52,059 nt of DNA from an uncultured Lachnospiraceae bacterium (GTDB lineage Bacteria > Bacillota > Clostridia > Lachnospirales > Lachnospiraceae): assembly GCA_947629525.1 (NCBI GenBank), contig CANREB010000015.1:1-52059 (forward strand). The letters run 5' to 3'. Positions within the stretch are counted from its first letter, which is position 1. Each line of letters opens with the position of its first letter. Position numbers and translations under genes: made by a program. Shown here piece by piece: positions 44,101-52,059 of this stretch. The notes under the pieces are model-generated. The model did not search any database. It was not told the DNA's origin and worked only from the letters and a program-made list of their open reading frames with translations.

Positions 44101-45591
44101 TTATTCTTCCGCCGGATTATCCATTATGCCGATAAAAAGCGGGATTTCCGTGTCCATGTCTACTATCATATATACAAACGGCATATCAAAATACAAATAT
44201 ATGGGATTTTGCGGCTCGTCTATGGCGCTGCCTGCTTCCATTAATACTTCCGTTGCCGCGGCGGCTTCTGTGCCTTTTTCGTCTACTGTTATCTTTGCTT
44301 TTTGGCGAACAAGTGATATGTATATATTTTGTCCGTCTTTGTCAGTGCCTATATTGCTGAAATCGGCAAGCTCCGCGTTAAACGCATTTTTTATACCCAT
44401 ATTTTCAAGGCTTTCATTGAGAACTTTGTCAAAGGTTATCTCAAATTTCGGCAGTTTGAGGTTGACTGTTTCGGTCGAGGCATTAGCTAGTAAATCTTTG
44501 ATGACTTCTGCGGTCAACTTGTTGTATACGTCCTCTCTTATGCCGTTGCTTATCATATCTGCCGAACTGCACACGCTGTCAGCGGGAATATTATAAAGAT
44601 TGTAGTCCCCGACATCCGCACATTCATAGTTACGCTGTTTGAACGCTACGAAAGCGAGGTTGCACGGCGATTGGTCAGTGTCCGGCGACGGGCTTTTGTA
44701 TGGAAGGATTATGCCTTCTGCAAAATCGTTGGCTATGTACAGACAGGGTTCATAATATTTGTTCATCATCTCTGCTTCTACTTTGCCTTTGCCGTCTTCG
44801 AGCGTAAATTCTTCTGTTCCTGTGTCGTTTGCGTCAAACGGTTCCTGCCAGTCGGCTTTGAAATATACTGTGTTTATCAAGGCAAGTCTTGCCGCCGCGC
44901 TTAGCGGTTCTGTGAGCAGTTTGTCTATAAGCCCGTTGGTGTTTTTGCTTGTCCAGTCGTTTATCGCGTTCATCGCAGCTGTGTCCGAGAGCTGCGCCTG
45001 AAATATGTCCGCATCCATCAGTGATTTGACTGTGCCGAGCCACTGTGCATTTACATCAAATCCGTCGTCAAGCCATGCGGAATTATTTATGGAAAACTTT
45101 ATTTTATCACTTTCTGCGTGAAAATTATTCATTATGCAGTCTGAATACACCAGCATATTGTCCTCACCCCCGCCGAGTACGTCAATAAATTCCTTTTCGG
45201 TATCTCCTGACGCGCCCGCTGATGCCATTGACAGGGCAAGATATGCCGATATAGGTGAAAGTACAGGGTTTTCAGAGTCGATATTTTCCTTAAAAAGCCT
45301 GTAGCTAAAATCCTGAACAGGGGTATAACTGTCCATTATTGCATAATCTATGCAGATTTCCATGGTTAAATCATCGGTAAGATTTTTTACGGAAGTGTTG
45401 TCTGCTGATTTAATATTGTTATTTTCATAACTTTTATCTGTTTCCTTAGTTGTGCTGTCTTCAAGATTTACGTCTGTCTGTGCGGGCTGACTGGCATGCG
45501 CTTGTTTTTCTGTCTGCTGTGAACAGCCGCATATGCCTGCGGCACAGACTGCTGAGCTTAATATAAACGCTGTGATTATTCTTTTTTTCAT
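44101..45591 (-). CDS. Serpin-family lipoprotein
   Basis: A 496-residue serine protease inhibitor. The export signal MKKRIITAFILSSAVCAAGI leads to a lipobox with Cys23, so it is probably anchored on the outer face of the membrane. After an acidic linker (about 25-75) comes the serpin fold: ISAYLALSMASAGASGDTEK, NAINDWTSKNTNGLIDKLL, LALINTVYFKADWQEPFD. The reactive-loop hinge TVDEKGTEAAAATEV starts near residue 435 and has the small residues required for inhibitory serpins; IPLFIGIMDNP closes the fold. The cleaved bond probably falls within EVLMEAGSAID. Gut bacterial serpins can inhibit host or microbial proteases. The start follows AGGAGGAATTAAT. Confidence 0.93.
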   Translation of the reverse strand: MKKRIITAFILSSAVCAAGICGCSQQTEKQAHASQPAQTDVNLEDSTTKETDKSYENNNIKSADNTSVKNLTDDLTMEICIDYAIMDSYTPVQDFSYRLFKENIDSENPVLSPISAYLALSMASAGASGDTEKEFIDVLGGGEDNMLVYSDCIMNNFHAESDKIKFSINNSAWLDDGFDVNAQWLGTVKSLMDADIFQAQLSDTAAMNAINDWTSKNTNGLIDKLLTEPLSAAARLALINTVYFKADWQEPFDANDTGTEEFTLEDGKGKVEAEMMNKYYEPCLYIANDFAEGIILPYKSPSPDTDQSPCNLAFVAFKQRNYECADVGDYNLYNIPADSVCSSADMISNGIREDVYNKLTAEVIKDLLANASTETVNLKLPKFEITFDKVLNESLENMGIKNAFNAELADFSNIGTDKDGQNIYISLVRQKAKITVDEKGTEAAAATEVLMEAGSAIDEPQNPIYLYFDMPFVYMIVDMDTEIPLFIGIMDNPAEE

Positions 45592-45615
45592 ATTAATTCC
45601 TCCTCGTTCTGACGT

Positions 45616-46470
45616 TTATTGGCTTATCGTAAATTCCGCGCGGTAAGTATAGTTGTCGTAATCGCCTGTGGCTCGGAAATCAACAATGGTTTTTACAACT
45701 CTGTATCTGCCCGGCGCAAGTTCTCCGTAAAACCAAGAATAGTCTATTTCCAATTTCAACGGTTTATCTTTTTGGACGGTATATGCTATTGCGTTAAAAG
45801 CGGCGTTGTCTACTATGAGGTCAAGGTCTTCCCAGCTTTGCTCCGTTTCGTCAAAGTATTCTATGCGATAATCATCGCCTGCTTCGATTTCTTTGTCTGT
45901 GTTGTTGGTAATCGTGACTGTGAGCGTACTGCCTTTAAGTTCTGTGACTTCCATTGTCACTCCGTCTATCGCTGTCGGCATCATTTCGCTGTGGGACTCT
46001 TTAGGTGACTTTATTCGGTTTTCTTCGGTTTCGTCCTCTTCCAAAGCGGCGTACTTATCCTTTATTTCTGAGTCTTCCGCCATAGCGGATGTATCAGGAT
46101 CACCTGATATATTTTTGTCTCCTGATGCTGCGCCTGCGTCCATGGTGTTTTCTGTTGCAGCGCTTTGTGCTGTGGCATTTCCCACTGTGGTGTCGGCATT
46201 TCCCACTGCAGCCTCGGCATATTCAGAGGCTGAAGTATCTGTCGCCGCCACACCGCTTTCGGCTGCCATTTCAGTGTTTTTTGAAGGCGTGAAAACAGAA
46301 TAGGCAAACGCGGATATTCCTAATATGACTGCGAAAGCTGCCGCTGTGTACATATATTTTCTGTATTGCCGATGCGGACGCAAAGTTTTGTTGACTGCAT
46401 CGGGCAACGCTTCCTCGATAAGTTCATCATCAATATATTCTATCGCTTCAAGCAGGTCTTGTCCTCTCAT
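45616..46470 (-). CDS. Anti-sigma-factor-like membrane protein with bacterial Ig-like domain
   Basis: A 284-residue protein co-encoded with the ECF sigma factor. The short N-terminal cytoplasmic region (1-38, MRGQDLLEAIEYIDDELIEE) could bind sigma; one membrane helix follows at about 39-62 (YTAAAFAVILGISAFAYSVF). Then comes a low-complexity Ala/Thr/Asp-rich linker (65-160, with the repeat VGNADTTVGNATAQ). The C-terminal extracytoplasmic domain (165-284) contains NAIAYTVQKDKPLKLEIDYS and ELAPGRYRVVKTIVDF, typical of the Ig-like domain found in clostridial anti-sigma factors. Its start overlaps the sigma stop by four bases, which indicates translational coupling. Confidence 0.82.
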   Translation of the reverse strand: MRGQDLLEAIEYIDDELIEEALPDAVNKTLRPHRQYRKYMYTAAAFAVILGISAFAYSVFTPSKNTEMAAESGVAATDTSASEYAEAAVGNADTTVGNATAQSAATENTMDAGAASGDKNISGDPDTSAMAEDSEIKDKYAALEEDETEENRIKSPKESHSEMMPTAIDGVTMEVTELKGSTLTVTITNNTDKEIEAGDDYRIEYFDETEQSWEDLDLIVDNAAFNAIAYTVQKDKPLKLEIDYSWFYGELAPGRYRVVKTIVDFRATGDYDNYTYRAEFTISQ

Positions 46471-47024
46471 AGCACTATCCCCTCCTTTTCAAAGTACTCA
46501 CGAAGCTTTCCGCGCATACGGAAAAGCATTGATTTTACCTTGCTTTCGCTGATGCCGTATGCTTGGGAAATAGTTTGAATTGAGTCGAGATACCAGTATC
46601 GGCGCACGAACACACGGCGCATTTCAGGGCTTTGGTTATGTAAAAATTCGCTGACGATGCGTCCTATTTCTTCACTTTCCATTTTCTGTTCAAGGTCATT
46701 TGGCGCGGGTATGCAGTTTTCAAGCTCGGTGCTTAATTCTACTACCGTCGCGCCGCGTTTTTTGGCGTGGTAATAGTCGTATCTGCTGAAAGAGAAATTG
46801 CGCGTAAGCTTGGCAAGGTAGGCAAAGAAAAAGCCGGGTCTCTGCGGGGGCAGAGTGTTCCATGCGGCATGGTAAGTGTCGTTTACACATTCTTCGGCGT
46901 CTTCCCTGCTGCGCAGTATGTTCATCGACAGGCTGTGAAGCCTGCCGCCGTATTTTGCGGCTGTTTCGCTTATCGCGTTTTGTGAGCGCTGCCAGTACAG
47001 CTCGATTATAGCGTTATCTTCCAT
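46467..47024 (-). CDS. ECF RNA polymerase sigma factor
   Basis: A 185-residue sigma-70 family member. Region 2 spans about 20-90 (SREDAEECVNDTYHAAWNTL, FFAYLAKLTRNFSFSRYDYY) and region 4 spans about 125-180 (MRRVFVRRYWYLDSIQTISQ, GISESKVKSMLFRMRGKL). It directs transcription of a small regulon in response to a signal sensed by its anti-sigma partner, which is encoded immediately downstream with a four-base overlap. The signal is unknown. The start follows GAGGTAACGCT. Confidence 0.92.
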   Translation of the reverse strand: MEDNAIIELYWQRSQNAISETAAKYGGRLHSLSMNILRSREDAEECVNDTYHAAWNTLPPQRPGFFFAYLAKLTRNFSFSRYDYYHAKKRGATVVELSTELENCIPAPNDLEQKMESEEIGRIVSEFLHNQSPEMRRVFVRRYWYLDSIQTISQAYGISESKVKSMLFRMRGKLREYFEKEGIVL

Positions 47025-47206
47025 AGCGTTACCTCGTTTTGGTGGTTTTTTCTAAGCATTATGCACATGGGTATATTTTTGTAAATGCTTATGATTTTGA
47101 TTTTTGGCTGATTAATGTTTATTTGTTCTTTGTTTTATTTGGCTGTTATTATTATAGACGGAAAATTTTTGCTGTGGTTGCATTTTTTGAAAAAAATTTT
47201 TTAAAC

Positions 47207-47246
47207 TCAAAAAACGCCATACTTTATCTATGTTGTATGGCGTTCT
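47207..47246 (-). terminator. Intrinsic terminator after the small membrane gene
   Basis: On the minus strand AACGCCATAC and GTATGGCGTT form a ten-base stem with a 12-base loop, followed by TTTTTGAG and more T-rich sequence. It ends the XRE-membrane protein operon. The remaining 180 bases to the sigma gene hold no gene that I can support. Confidence 0.85.
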
Positions 47247-47271
47247 TGGCTGTTGGCTGTGTGAATGGCGC

Positions 47272-47607
47272 TTATATTACCATCATCATTCCCCAGACAC
47301 ACATAATTGCACCTATTACAATAAAAATTATTCCTACTCCGATTTTCTTTTTGCAGCGTTCAATAACGCTTTTTTGTTCTTCGGTCATTGAGATGACCGG
47401 AAAACGTCGTCTTCCGATTAAATACATTATGAGTCCTGACTGACTATTGCCTGTTGCAGAGAATATTCCCCAAAAATTCGGATGCTTTAGTCCTCTGCAT
47501 ACTGCGTCTGCTTTCACAAGACAGAATAGCTGATACTCTGCGAATATTGCGCCGACGATTAAGGCGGCAGCCCCAATCGCCGCAATTACTGTAAAATATT
47601 TTTCCAT
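47272..47607 (-). CDS. Small membrane protein, 111 residues
   Basis: A membrane protein with an N-terminal helix (FTVIAAIGAAALIVGAIFA) and a C-terminal helix (GVGIIFIVIGAIMCVWGMMM). A middle region (LKHPNFWGIFSATGNSQSGL) may include a short third hydrophobic stretch. The family is not recognised. It lies ten bases downstream of the XRE regulator and is probably under its control. I start at ATG 47607, after GAGGTGTGGATA. Confidence 0.75.
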   Translation of the reverse strand: MEKYFTVIAAIGAAALIVGAIFAEYQLFCLVKADAVCRGLKHPNFWGIFSATGNSQSGLIMYLIGRRRFPVISMTEEQKSVIERCKKKIGVGIIFIVIGAIMCVWGMMMVI

Positions 47608-47617
47608 TATCCACACC

Positions 47618-48028
47618 TCATATCCTTCTTATAATCTGGTACAGCAGAAAACCTGTGCCAATCATTGCAAGACTGAAAATACCTGCAATTAAGTACATAT
47701 TGTTTTCAGGGACTAAGCCTCCAAGAATAAGCAGGCTAAACAGCAGTACAATATTTACAATGATTGCTCCGGTCAGTTTTTTGTTACTTTTTACAACATT
47801 TGTGCTTTCGTCAAGATGTTCCATCATTTTACGGTCTCCTTTCAATAATTCGTCTAAGCTGATGGAATACAGGTCAGATAGCTTAATGATGCTGATTATA
47901 TCCGGGTATGATTTTTCATTTTCCCAATTTGAAATAGTCTGCCGTGACACGAAAACTTTTTCGGCAACCTGCTCTTGGGTAAGGCTTGATTTTTCCCTCG
48001 CTTCTTTAAGCTGCTTTCCTATCTCCAT
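47618..48028 (-). CDS. XRE-family regulator with C-terminal membrane segments
   Basis: A 136-residue protein. The N-terminal helix-turn-helix (QLKEAREKSSLTQEQVAEKV, FVSRQTISNWENEKSYPDII) is classical. The C-terminal half has two hydrophobic helices (AIIVNIVLLFSLLILGGLVP and MYLIAGIFSLAMIGTGFLLY), suggesting a membrane-tethered regulator. It starts after AAAAGGAGGGAATT. It forms an operon with the small membrane gene downstream, and its promoter carries a repeated sequence likely to be its operator. Confidence 0.88.
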   Translation of the reverse strand: MEIGKQLKEAREKSSLTQEQVAEKVFVSRQTISNWENEKSYPDIISIIKLSDLYSISLDELLKGDRKMMEHLDESTNVVKSNKKLTGAIIVNIVLLFSLLILGGLVPENNMYLIAGIFSLAMIGTGFLLYQIIRRI

Positions 48029-48085
48029 AATTCCCTCCTTTTGCATACAGTATGGCGAATTAATGTGTTTTTGTCTATCAAAAAT

Positions 48086-48114
48086 CTTTTACATTGTTGA
48101 AAAATGCCTGTCAA
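48086..48114 (-). promoter_or_regulatory. Promoter with direct-repeat operator for the XRE/membrane protein operon
   Basis: On the minus strand TTGACA and TAAAAG are 17 bp apart. The plus strand shows two direct copies of a 19-21 base sequence (TATCAAAAATCTTTTACATTG and a near match from 48109), one covering the -10 and one the -35. They are good candidate repressor sites. Confidence 0.65.
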
Positions 48115-48152
48115 AAAGCTTTTACATTGCCTGCGGCGTTTTTAAACGCGTT

Positions 48153-48341
48153 CTAAGAGTGTTTGTCAGCAGACACCCCCAAAACCTTAACGATTTCAGG
48201 TATCATAGAGATGTCCGAATAAGATATCCCTGTTTCCCACCGTGACACTGCCTGCGGTGTCACCAACAGCGCAGCCCCCAGCTCTTCTTGCGTCATATTT
48301 TTTTTAATTCTATACTTTTTAATCACATTCCCTATTTCCAT
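48153..48341 (-). CDS. Short XRE-type helix-turn-helix protein, probably truncated
   Basis: A 62-residue protein that is just the DNA-binding domain (VIKKYRIKKNMTQEELGAAL, VTPQAVSRWETGISYSDISM). Larger relatives continue past the final VLGVSAD with a longer C-terminal region, whereas this one ends after four more residues (KHS). It is therefore either a mini-regulator or the stump of a decayed gene. Its promoter has a clear palindrome, suggesting that at least autoregulation was once functional. Confidence 0.7.
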   Translation of the reverse strand: MEIGNVIKKYRIKKNMTQEELGAALLVTPQAVSRWETGISYSDISMIPEIVKVLGVSADKHS

Positions 48342-48383
48342 CAGTAATAATCTCCTCTTGTCAAATTTTTACTATGTATCTCT

Positions 48384-48412
48384 ATTTTAGCGGATAACAT
48401 AGTTTATGTCAC
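48384..48412 (-). promoter_or_regulatory. Promoter with palindromic operator for the short XRE gene
   Basis: On the minus strand GTGACA and TAAAAT are 17 bp apart, and the spacer contains ACATAAACTATGT, a near-perfect palindrome suited to an XRE dimer. Confidence 0.6.
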
Positions 48413-48449
48413 TCAATTGCTGATTGACTTTCAATTTGCATCCGGCGAA

Positions 48450-50249
48450 TTATTTACTGACGTTGGCAGCACTTGACAGATTTTGGGTTTGAATATTCCA
48501 CATTTCGGCATATGTCCCATTTTCACTCAACAACTTTTCATGCGACCCTTTTTCCGCTATTCTTCCATTTTCAAGATATAAAATCCAATCAACATCCCTG
48601 ACTATCGACAATCTGTGTGAAATAATAATACAAGTGCGATTATTAGACAATTCCAGCATTTTCTTATATATCTCATATTCACTTATTGGATCAAGAGCAC
48701 TGGTTGGTTCATCCATAATAATCAATTGTGCATCTTGAGCAAATGCCCTTGCAATAGCAAGCTTCTGTAACTGTCCGCCGGATAACTCAACCCCGTCTTC
48801 ATCAAATTCTTTAGTCATAATAGTATGGATACCTTTGGAATACTCATTTATCTTATCCGAGATCCCAGCATTCTTAAGCGCCGTCCAAACCTTTTCATCT
48901 TCCGATCCCTCAATATAATTCCTCATCATAACGTTTTCTGCAACGGAAAAAGCATATAATTTAAAATTCTGGAAAATAGTGCTGAACAATGATCTATATT
49001 CTTCTATATTATATTCCCGCACATCAAAACCGTTCAGTAAAATTACACCTTCTGTAGGCTCATATAATCGCATTATCAGCCGAATCAAAGTCGTTTTTCC
49101 GGCTCCGTTATAACCAACAATAGCTATTTTCTCATTATTCCTGATTTGAAAATTTATATCTCTTAAAATCCATTCATCACTCCCCGGATATCGAAAAGAT
49201 ACGTTGCAAAATGTGATTTCAATATTTCCCTGCGGTATTGTTCTCTGCGACGCTCGCTCATACAAAACATTTTTGCGCGCCATAAGCTTTTGAAAGCGTT
49301 GTGAATACAAATCTCTTTTTTGAAATCTGCTTAAGACATCCGCAAAACTATTGATTTGCCAAAATAACTTCCAACTGCTTCCCGCAGAAGCGGCAAAATC
49401 ACCAAGCGATATACTTTTTGAAACCTGAATTTTATATAACAAGAGAAGAAAAATTCCAATATTAAAAAAATTAGCGGTAAAAAAATTTAAACTGAAATTT
49501 ATATAAAATTTTTTCTTTCCATTCTTCTTTAAGATGTCTTTTTCCGTTAGAATAACATTATTTAATTCACGATCTATAATACTGCTGACATCGGTTGCAT
49601 GTATTTCTTTAGCATAATCTTTTGATAAATACAGATTGTTAAGATAGTCTGTCTTTCGATTAAAAACGAGCATTTCTTGTTCGCTCTCGTACTGTATTTT
49701 TGTTTGCAGACGCTTAAGCAATAATGAAACAATCACTGAAACCAAAATACACGCTGCTATCGTCCAATCCACCGTAGCTAATAATACAACAATAGTACTA
49801 ACGGAAATTATTCTGTTTACCAATGTTCCAATGTCTTTTACCAATGAAAATACTTGTCCGTCCGCTTCATTCATTATCCAAACAAAATCATTGTAATACG
49901 ACGGATTATCATAATATTCAACCTCTATTTTAGAGAGCTTTTCAAATAAAATTTTCCGAATGGCAGAATGCAATTTATACTTATATATCGGTTCGCAAAA
50001 GTGCATATATATCACATGGAAGATATAACCTGCCACAAAAAACAGCAGCAGAAAAGCTGCCAAATACATTAATTTGCTAAACTCCGTCCCTGTCTCTATC
50101 TGATCAAACAAGCTTTTAAGAAAAATAACCGTTACGTATGAATTTAAAAAGCCTAAAAAAATGTTATCAATAACTGTCAGTAAAACAAACAGAGGAGTAA
50201 ATCTAAGGGCATACTTAAATAATCTCCAATTATTTATTATGCTTTTCAT
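48450..50249 (-). CDS. ABC exporter half-transporter (permease-ATPase), second of pair
   Basis: A 599-residue protein with an N-terminal six-helix membrane domain (about 1-310, for example PLFVLLTVIDNIFLGFLNSY) and a C-terminal ATPase. Walker A is GYNGAGKTTLIRL, the Q-loop lies in FSTIFQNFKLYAF, the signature is ELSGGQLQKLAIARAF, Walker B is LIIMDEPTSALD, and the switch histidine is in IIISHRLSI. All catalytic elements are present. Its start overlaps the end of the other half-transporter by 20 bases, so they likely form a heterodimer. The substrate is unknown; export of a peptide or lipid is usual for this type. A link to the peptide cluster 8 kb away cannot be shown. Confidence 0.92.
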   Translation of the reverse strand: MKSIINNWRLFKYALRFTPLFVLLTVIDNIFLGFLNSYVTVIFLKSLFDQIETGTEFSKLMYLAAFLLLFFVAGYIFHVIYMHFCEPIYKYKLHSAIRKILFEKLSKIEVEYYDNPSYYNDFVWIMNEADGQVFSLVKDIGTLVNRIISVSTIVVLLATVDWTIAACILVSVIVSLLLKRLQTKIQYESEQEMLVFNRKTDYLNNLYLSKDYAKEIHATDVSSIIDRELNNVILTEKDILKKNGKKKFYINFSLNFFTANFFNIGIFLLLLYKIQVSKSISLGDFAASAGSSWKLFWQINSFADVLSRFQKRDLYSQRFQKLMARKNVLYERASQRTIPQGNIEITFCNVSFRYPGSDEWILRDINFQIRNNEKIAIVGYNGAGKTTLIRLIMRLYEPTEGVILLNGFDVREYNIEEYRSLFSTIFQNFKLYAFSVAENVMMRNYIEGSEDEKVWTALKNAGISDKINEYSKGIHTIMTKEFDEDGVELSGGQLQKLAIARAFAQDAQLIIMDEPTSALDPISEYEIYKKMLELSNNRTCIIISHRLSIVRDVDWILYLENGRIAEKGSHEKLLSENGTYAEMWNIQTQNLSSAANVSK

Positions 50250-52032
50250 TGCCTCTGTCTACCTCCCCATATAACTGAGCCTGTTTATGCCAAAACGCTG
50301 TATATTTTCCGTTCAGTGCCAACAGTTCATCGTGCGTACCTGCTTCTGCAATTTCACCTTTATCCATGTAGTAAATATAATCCGCCAAAACAGCTGATGT
50401 CAATCTATGTGAAATGAAAACGACCGCTTTGTCTTTATTGTAATCCAAAATTTTTTTAAACACATTATATTCCGTCACCGGATCCATAGCAGAAGTCGGT
50501 TCATCAACAAATAGGAATGAATATTCTTTTGCAAACAGCCTTGATACTGCTAACCTCTGCATTTCTCCGCCCGACAAAACCACTCCCTCCGCATCAAATT
50601 CTTTTGTCAATTTTGTATCTATTCCTCTTGGTAAATGCTCAATCACATTCATCATTTCCGTCATATTAAGTGCATATAGCGCGCGTTTTCTTTCTTCTTC
50701 GGCGATATTGTCTTTAAGTAACAGGTTGTCCAAAATAGTAAATGCAAATAAACGATAATCTTGAAACACTGTTCCAAAATTTTTACGATAATCCTTTATA
50801 TAATATTCCGAAATCTCTTTGCCATCAAGTTCAATCTTTCCTGAATCCGGCTCATAATATCTCATAATAACCTTCATCAAAGTTGACTTTCCTGAACCAT
50901 TGGGACCAAGTATCGCAATTTTCTGTCCCTGTCGTATGTCGATACATACATTTTTCAATGTCGGAGTTTCATTTCCCGGATATGTATAGGTAAGGTTTTG
51001 GACTGCTAATGAATCGCTTTTGGAAGACGGAGTCCATTTAGCATGCTCATCATTTATACGTGACTTATAATTTAAAAACGAGGAAAAATTATCGATATAC
51101 ATAGCATGCTCTTGAAACTCAACATACATATCGGAAAAGCTGCGAATCGACCACGATACGGAGCTGATTGTGTTAGCTATAACTAACGCTCCGCTAACAG
51201 CAATGTCTTTGCTGATAACTGTTTTATATACGGCAATCACAACCGCACCCAGATAAACAATAACATCCATAAGCATATAATCCAGATACTCGTATAATGC
51301 CATTTTATGTCCATGTCTTTTTATAATCACTTGAAATTGATTCATTATGTTATCGAAATGCTTTATTAAAACATTAAAAATCCCTGATGTACGCATTTCT
51401 TCAGCATATTCTTTTGAATAAAAAATCCGTCGAATATAATCTTTTTTTCGCTCGTTCGCCTGCGTTTCTATATGATAAACATAGCGTTCCCTCCCCTGTG
51501 CCCTGCCAATAAAAAAACTTACAAATAGCGGAATCAGCGCTATAACAAAAAAAATGGGGTCTATTGTAAATATTACAAAGGAAGTCGAAGAAATCGCGAA
51601 CAGGTTATTGATGAATGAATTTATCGAATTTAAATACGCATTTGTACGACCGTCAATTTCCTTCATAGCAAGAATATATCCATTATAAAAATCCGGAGTA
51701 TCATAACAATATAAATCAATATCTTTCATCTTTTCAAAGATGAGCTTTCTCATATATTGATTAATATTTAAGTCTGACTGAGGTACATAACAATTTTCAT
51801 ACCAATTTTTCATTACAAGAAACACTGTATGGGCAATACCAATAAGGATAACCTTATAACATATTGAAAAGAACCCCTCTCCATTCTGCCAGCCGTCAAG
51901 TACAATCAAAAAAATATAAACGTCAAAAATAAAGTTAAATATTGATTGAATAACCGTAACAAAAACATTTAAAAATAATCTGGGGAGTGTAAAATAAAGT
52001 GTGTAAGTTACCGGTAACAAAAACTTACGCAC
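50230..52032 (-). CDS. ABC exporter half-transporter (permease-ATPase), first of pair
   Basis: A 600-residue partner with the same layout: membrane domain to about residue 310, Walker A LGPNGSGKSTLMKV, Q-loop FGTVFQDYRLFAF, signature VLSGGEMQRLAVSRLF (LSGGE in place of LSGGQ), Walker B FLFVDEPTSAMD and switch VFISHRLTS. The start is uncertain: the only codon that includes the whole N-terminus is a GTG at 52032, 15 bases after an in-frame stop and without a visible ribosome site. That GTG lies inside nested inverted repeats. A downstream start, or a frameshift near the window edge, is possible. Confidence 0.88.
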   Translation of the reverse strand: MRKFLLPVTYTLYFTLPRLFLNVFVTVIQSIFNFIFDVYIFLIVLDGWQNGEGFFSICYKVILIGIAHTVFLVMKNWYENCYVPQSDLNINQYMRKLIFEKMKDIDLYCYDTPDFYNGYILAMKEIDGRTNAYLNSINSFINNLFAISSTSFVIFTIDPIFFVIALIPLFVSFFIGRAQGRERYVYHIETQANERKKDYIRRIFYSKEYAEEMRTSGIFNVLIKHFDNIMNQFQVIIKRHGHKMALYEYLDYMLMDVIVYLGAVVIAVYKTVISKDIAVSGALVIANTISSVSWSIRSFSDMYVEFQEHAMYIDNFSSFLNYKSRINDEHAKWTPSSKSDSLAVQNLTYTYPGNETPTLKNVCIDIRQGQKIAILGPNGSGKSTLMKVIMRYYEPDSGKIELDGKEISEYYIKDYRKNFGTVFQDYRLFAFTILDNLLLKDNIAEEERKRALYALNMTEMMNVIEHLPRGIDTKLTKEFDAEGVVLSGGEMQRLAVSRLFAKEYSFLFVDEPTSAMDPVTEYNVFKKILDYNKDKAVVFISHRLTSAVLADYIYYMDKGEIAEAGTHDELLALNGKYTAFWHKQAQLYGEVDRGNEKHNK

Positions 52033-52054
52033 TTTATTTTTATTCTAAAGTGCG
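51995..52054. promoter_or_regulatory. Nested inverted repeats at the start of the ABC operon
   Basis: TAAAGTGTGTAAGTT (51995) pairs with AACTTACGCACTTTA (to 52036), and CGCACTTTA (52028-52036) pairs again with TAAAGTGCG (52046-52054). The shared middle element can pair with either side, giving two mutually exclusive hairpins, or three related binding half-sites. They cover the presumed GTG start. Confidence 0.6.
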
Positions 52055-52059
52055 ATATA

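Noticed and set aside
48450..52032. Assigning the ABC pair as exporter of the peptide product
   Set aside because: It is more than 6 kb from the cluster, with toxin-antitoxin, serpin and sigma genes between, and nothing in the sequence links them.

Overview
The window reads as chromosome from a low-to-moderate GC member of the Clostridia, most likely Lachnospiraceae. Supporting signs are strong AGGAGG-type ribosome sites, a GerW-type sporulation protein, a zinc-ribbon L28, several protein families typical of Lachnospiraceae, and many AT-rich sigma-A promoters. This assignment comes from gene content and was not confirmed by any search. Nearly all genes lie on the minus strand; the clear exceptions are rpmB and one lipoprotein gene.

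Layout. (1) 1-3.7 kb: a type I restriction locus, with hsdR followed by an hsdS that runs off the left edge. (2) 3.9-24.9 kb: a conserved housekeeping block. It holds degV/fakB-like, recG, fakA and asp23 genes facing rpmB; a J-domain protein, a small membrane protein and gerW; NUDIX, CheY-like and CheX-like genes; a fused SEDS glycosyltransferase/class B penicillin-binding protein; a U32 peptidase, zapA, ruvB and ruvA; and an ilvB-ilvN-ilvN-ilvC operon with two different regulatory subunits. (3) 25.0-30.1 kb: an accessory, partly decayed zone. Here a 1.2-1.3 kb unit carrying an Rpn-family nuclease gene is present twice. One copy has cut off a PIN toxin next to its RelB antitoxin. The zone also holds two families of long palindromic elements. 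(4) 30.5-42.9 kb: a nonribosomal peptide cluster: membrane protein, acyl-AMP ligase, C-A-T-C-A-T-reductase megasynthase, free carrier protein, and a free adenylation enzyme broken at a ten-G tract. A serine recombinase lies upstream. Between it and the cluster is a short segment bounded by two oppositely oriented 20-bp near-palindromes, which looks like an invertible promoter. (5) 43.2-48.4 kb: an MNT-HEPN toxin-antitoxin pair, a serpin lipoprotein, an ECF sigma factor with its anti-sigma factor, and two XRE regulators. (6) 48.4-52.0 kb: a pair of ABC exporter half-transporters.

Most striking points. The peptide cluster appears to carry two independent on/off switches: an invertible promoter segment and a poly-G frameshift tract. 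Its architecture matches the gut clostridial synthetases known to make peptide aldehydes and pyrazinones. Separately, two families of palindromic elements (77 and 148 bp) share one unusual design: a conserved core flanked by arms that differ between copies yet remain self-complementary. In the larger family the core is inverted relative to its surroundings. I regard these elements and the two-switch cluster as the best candidates for undescribed biology.
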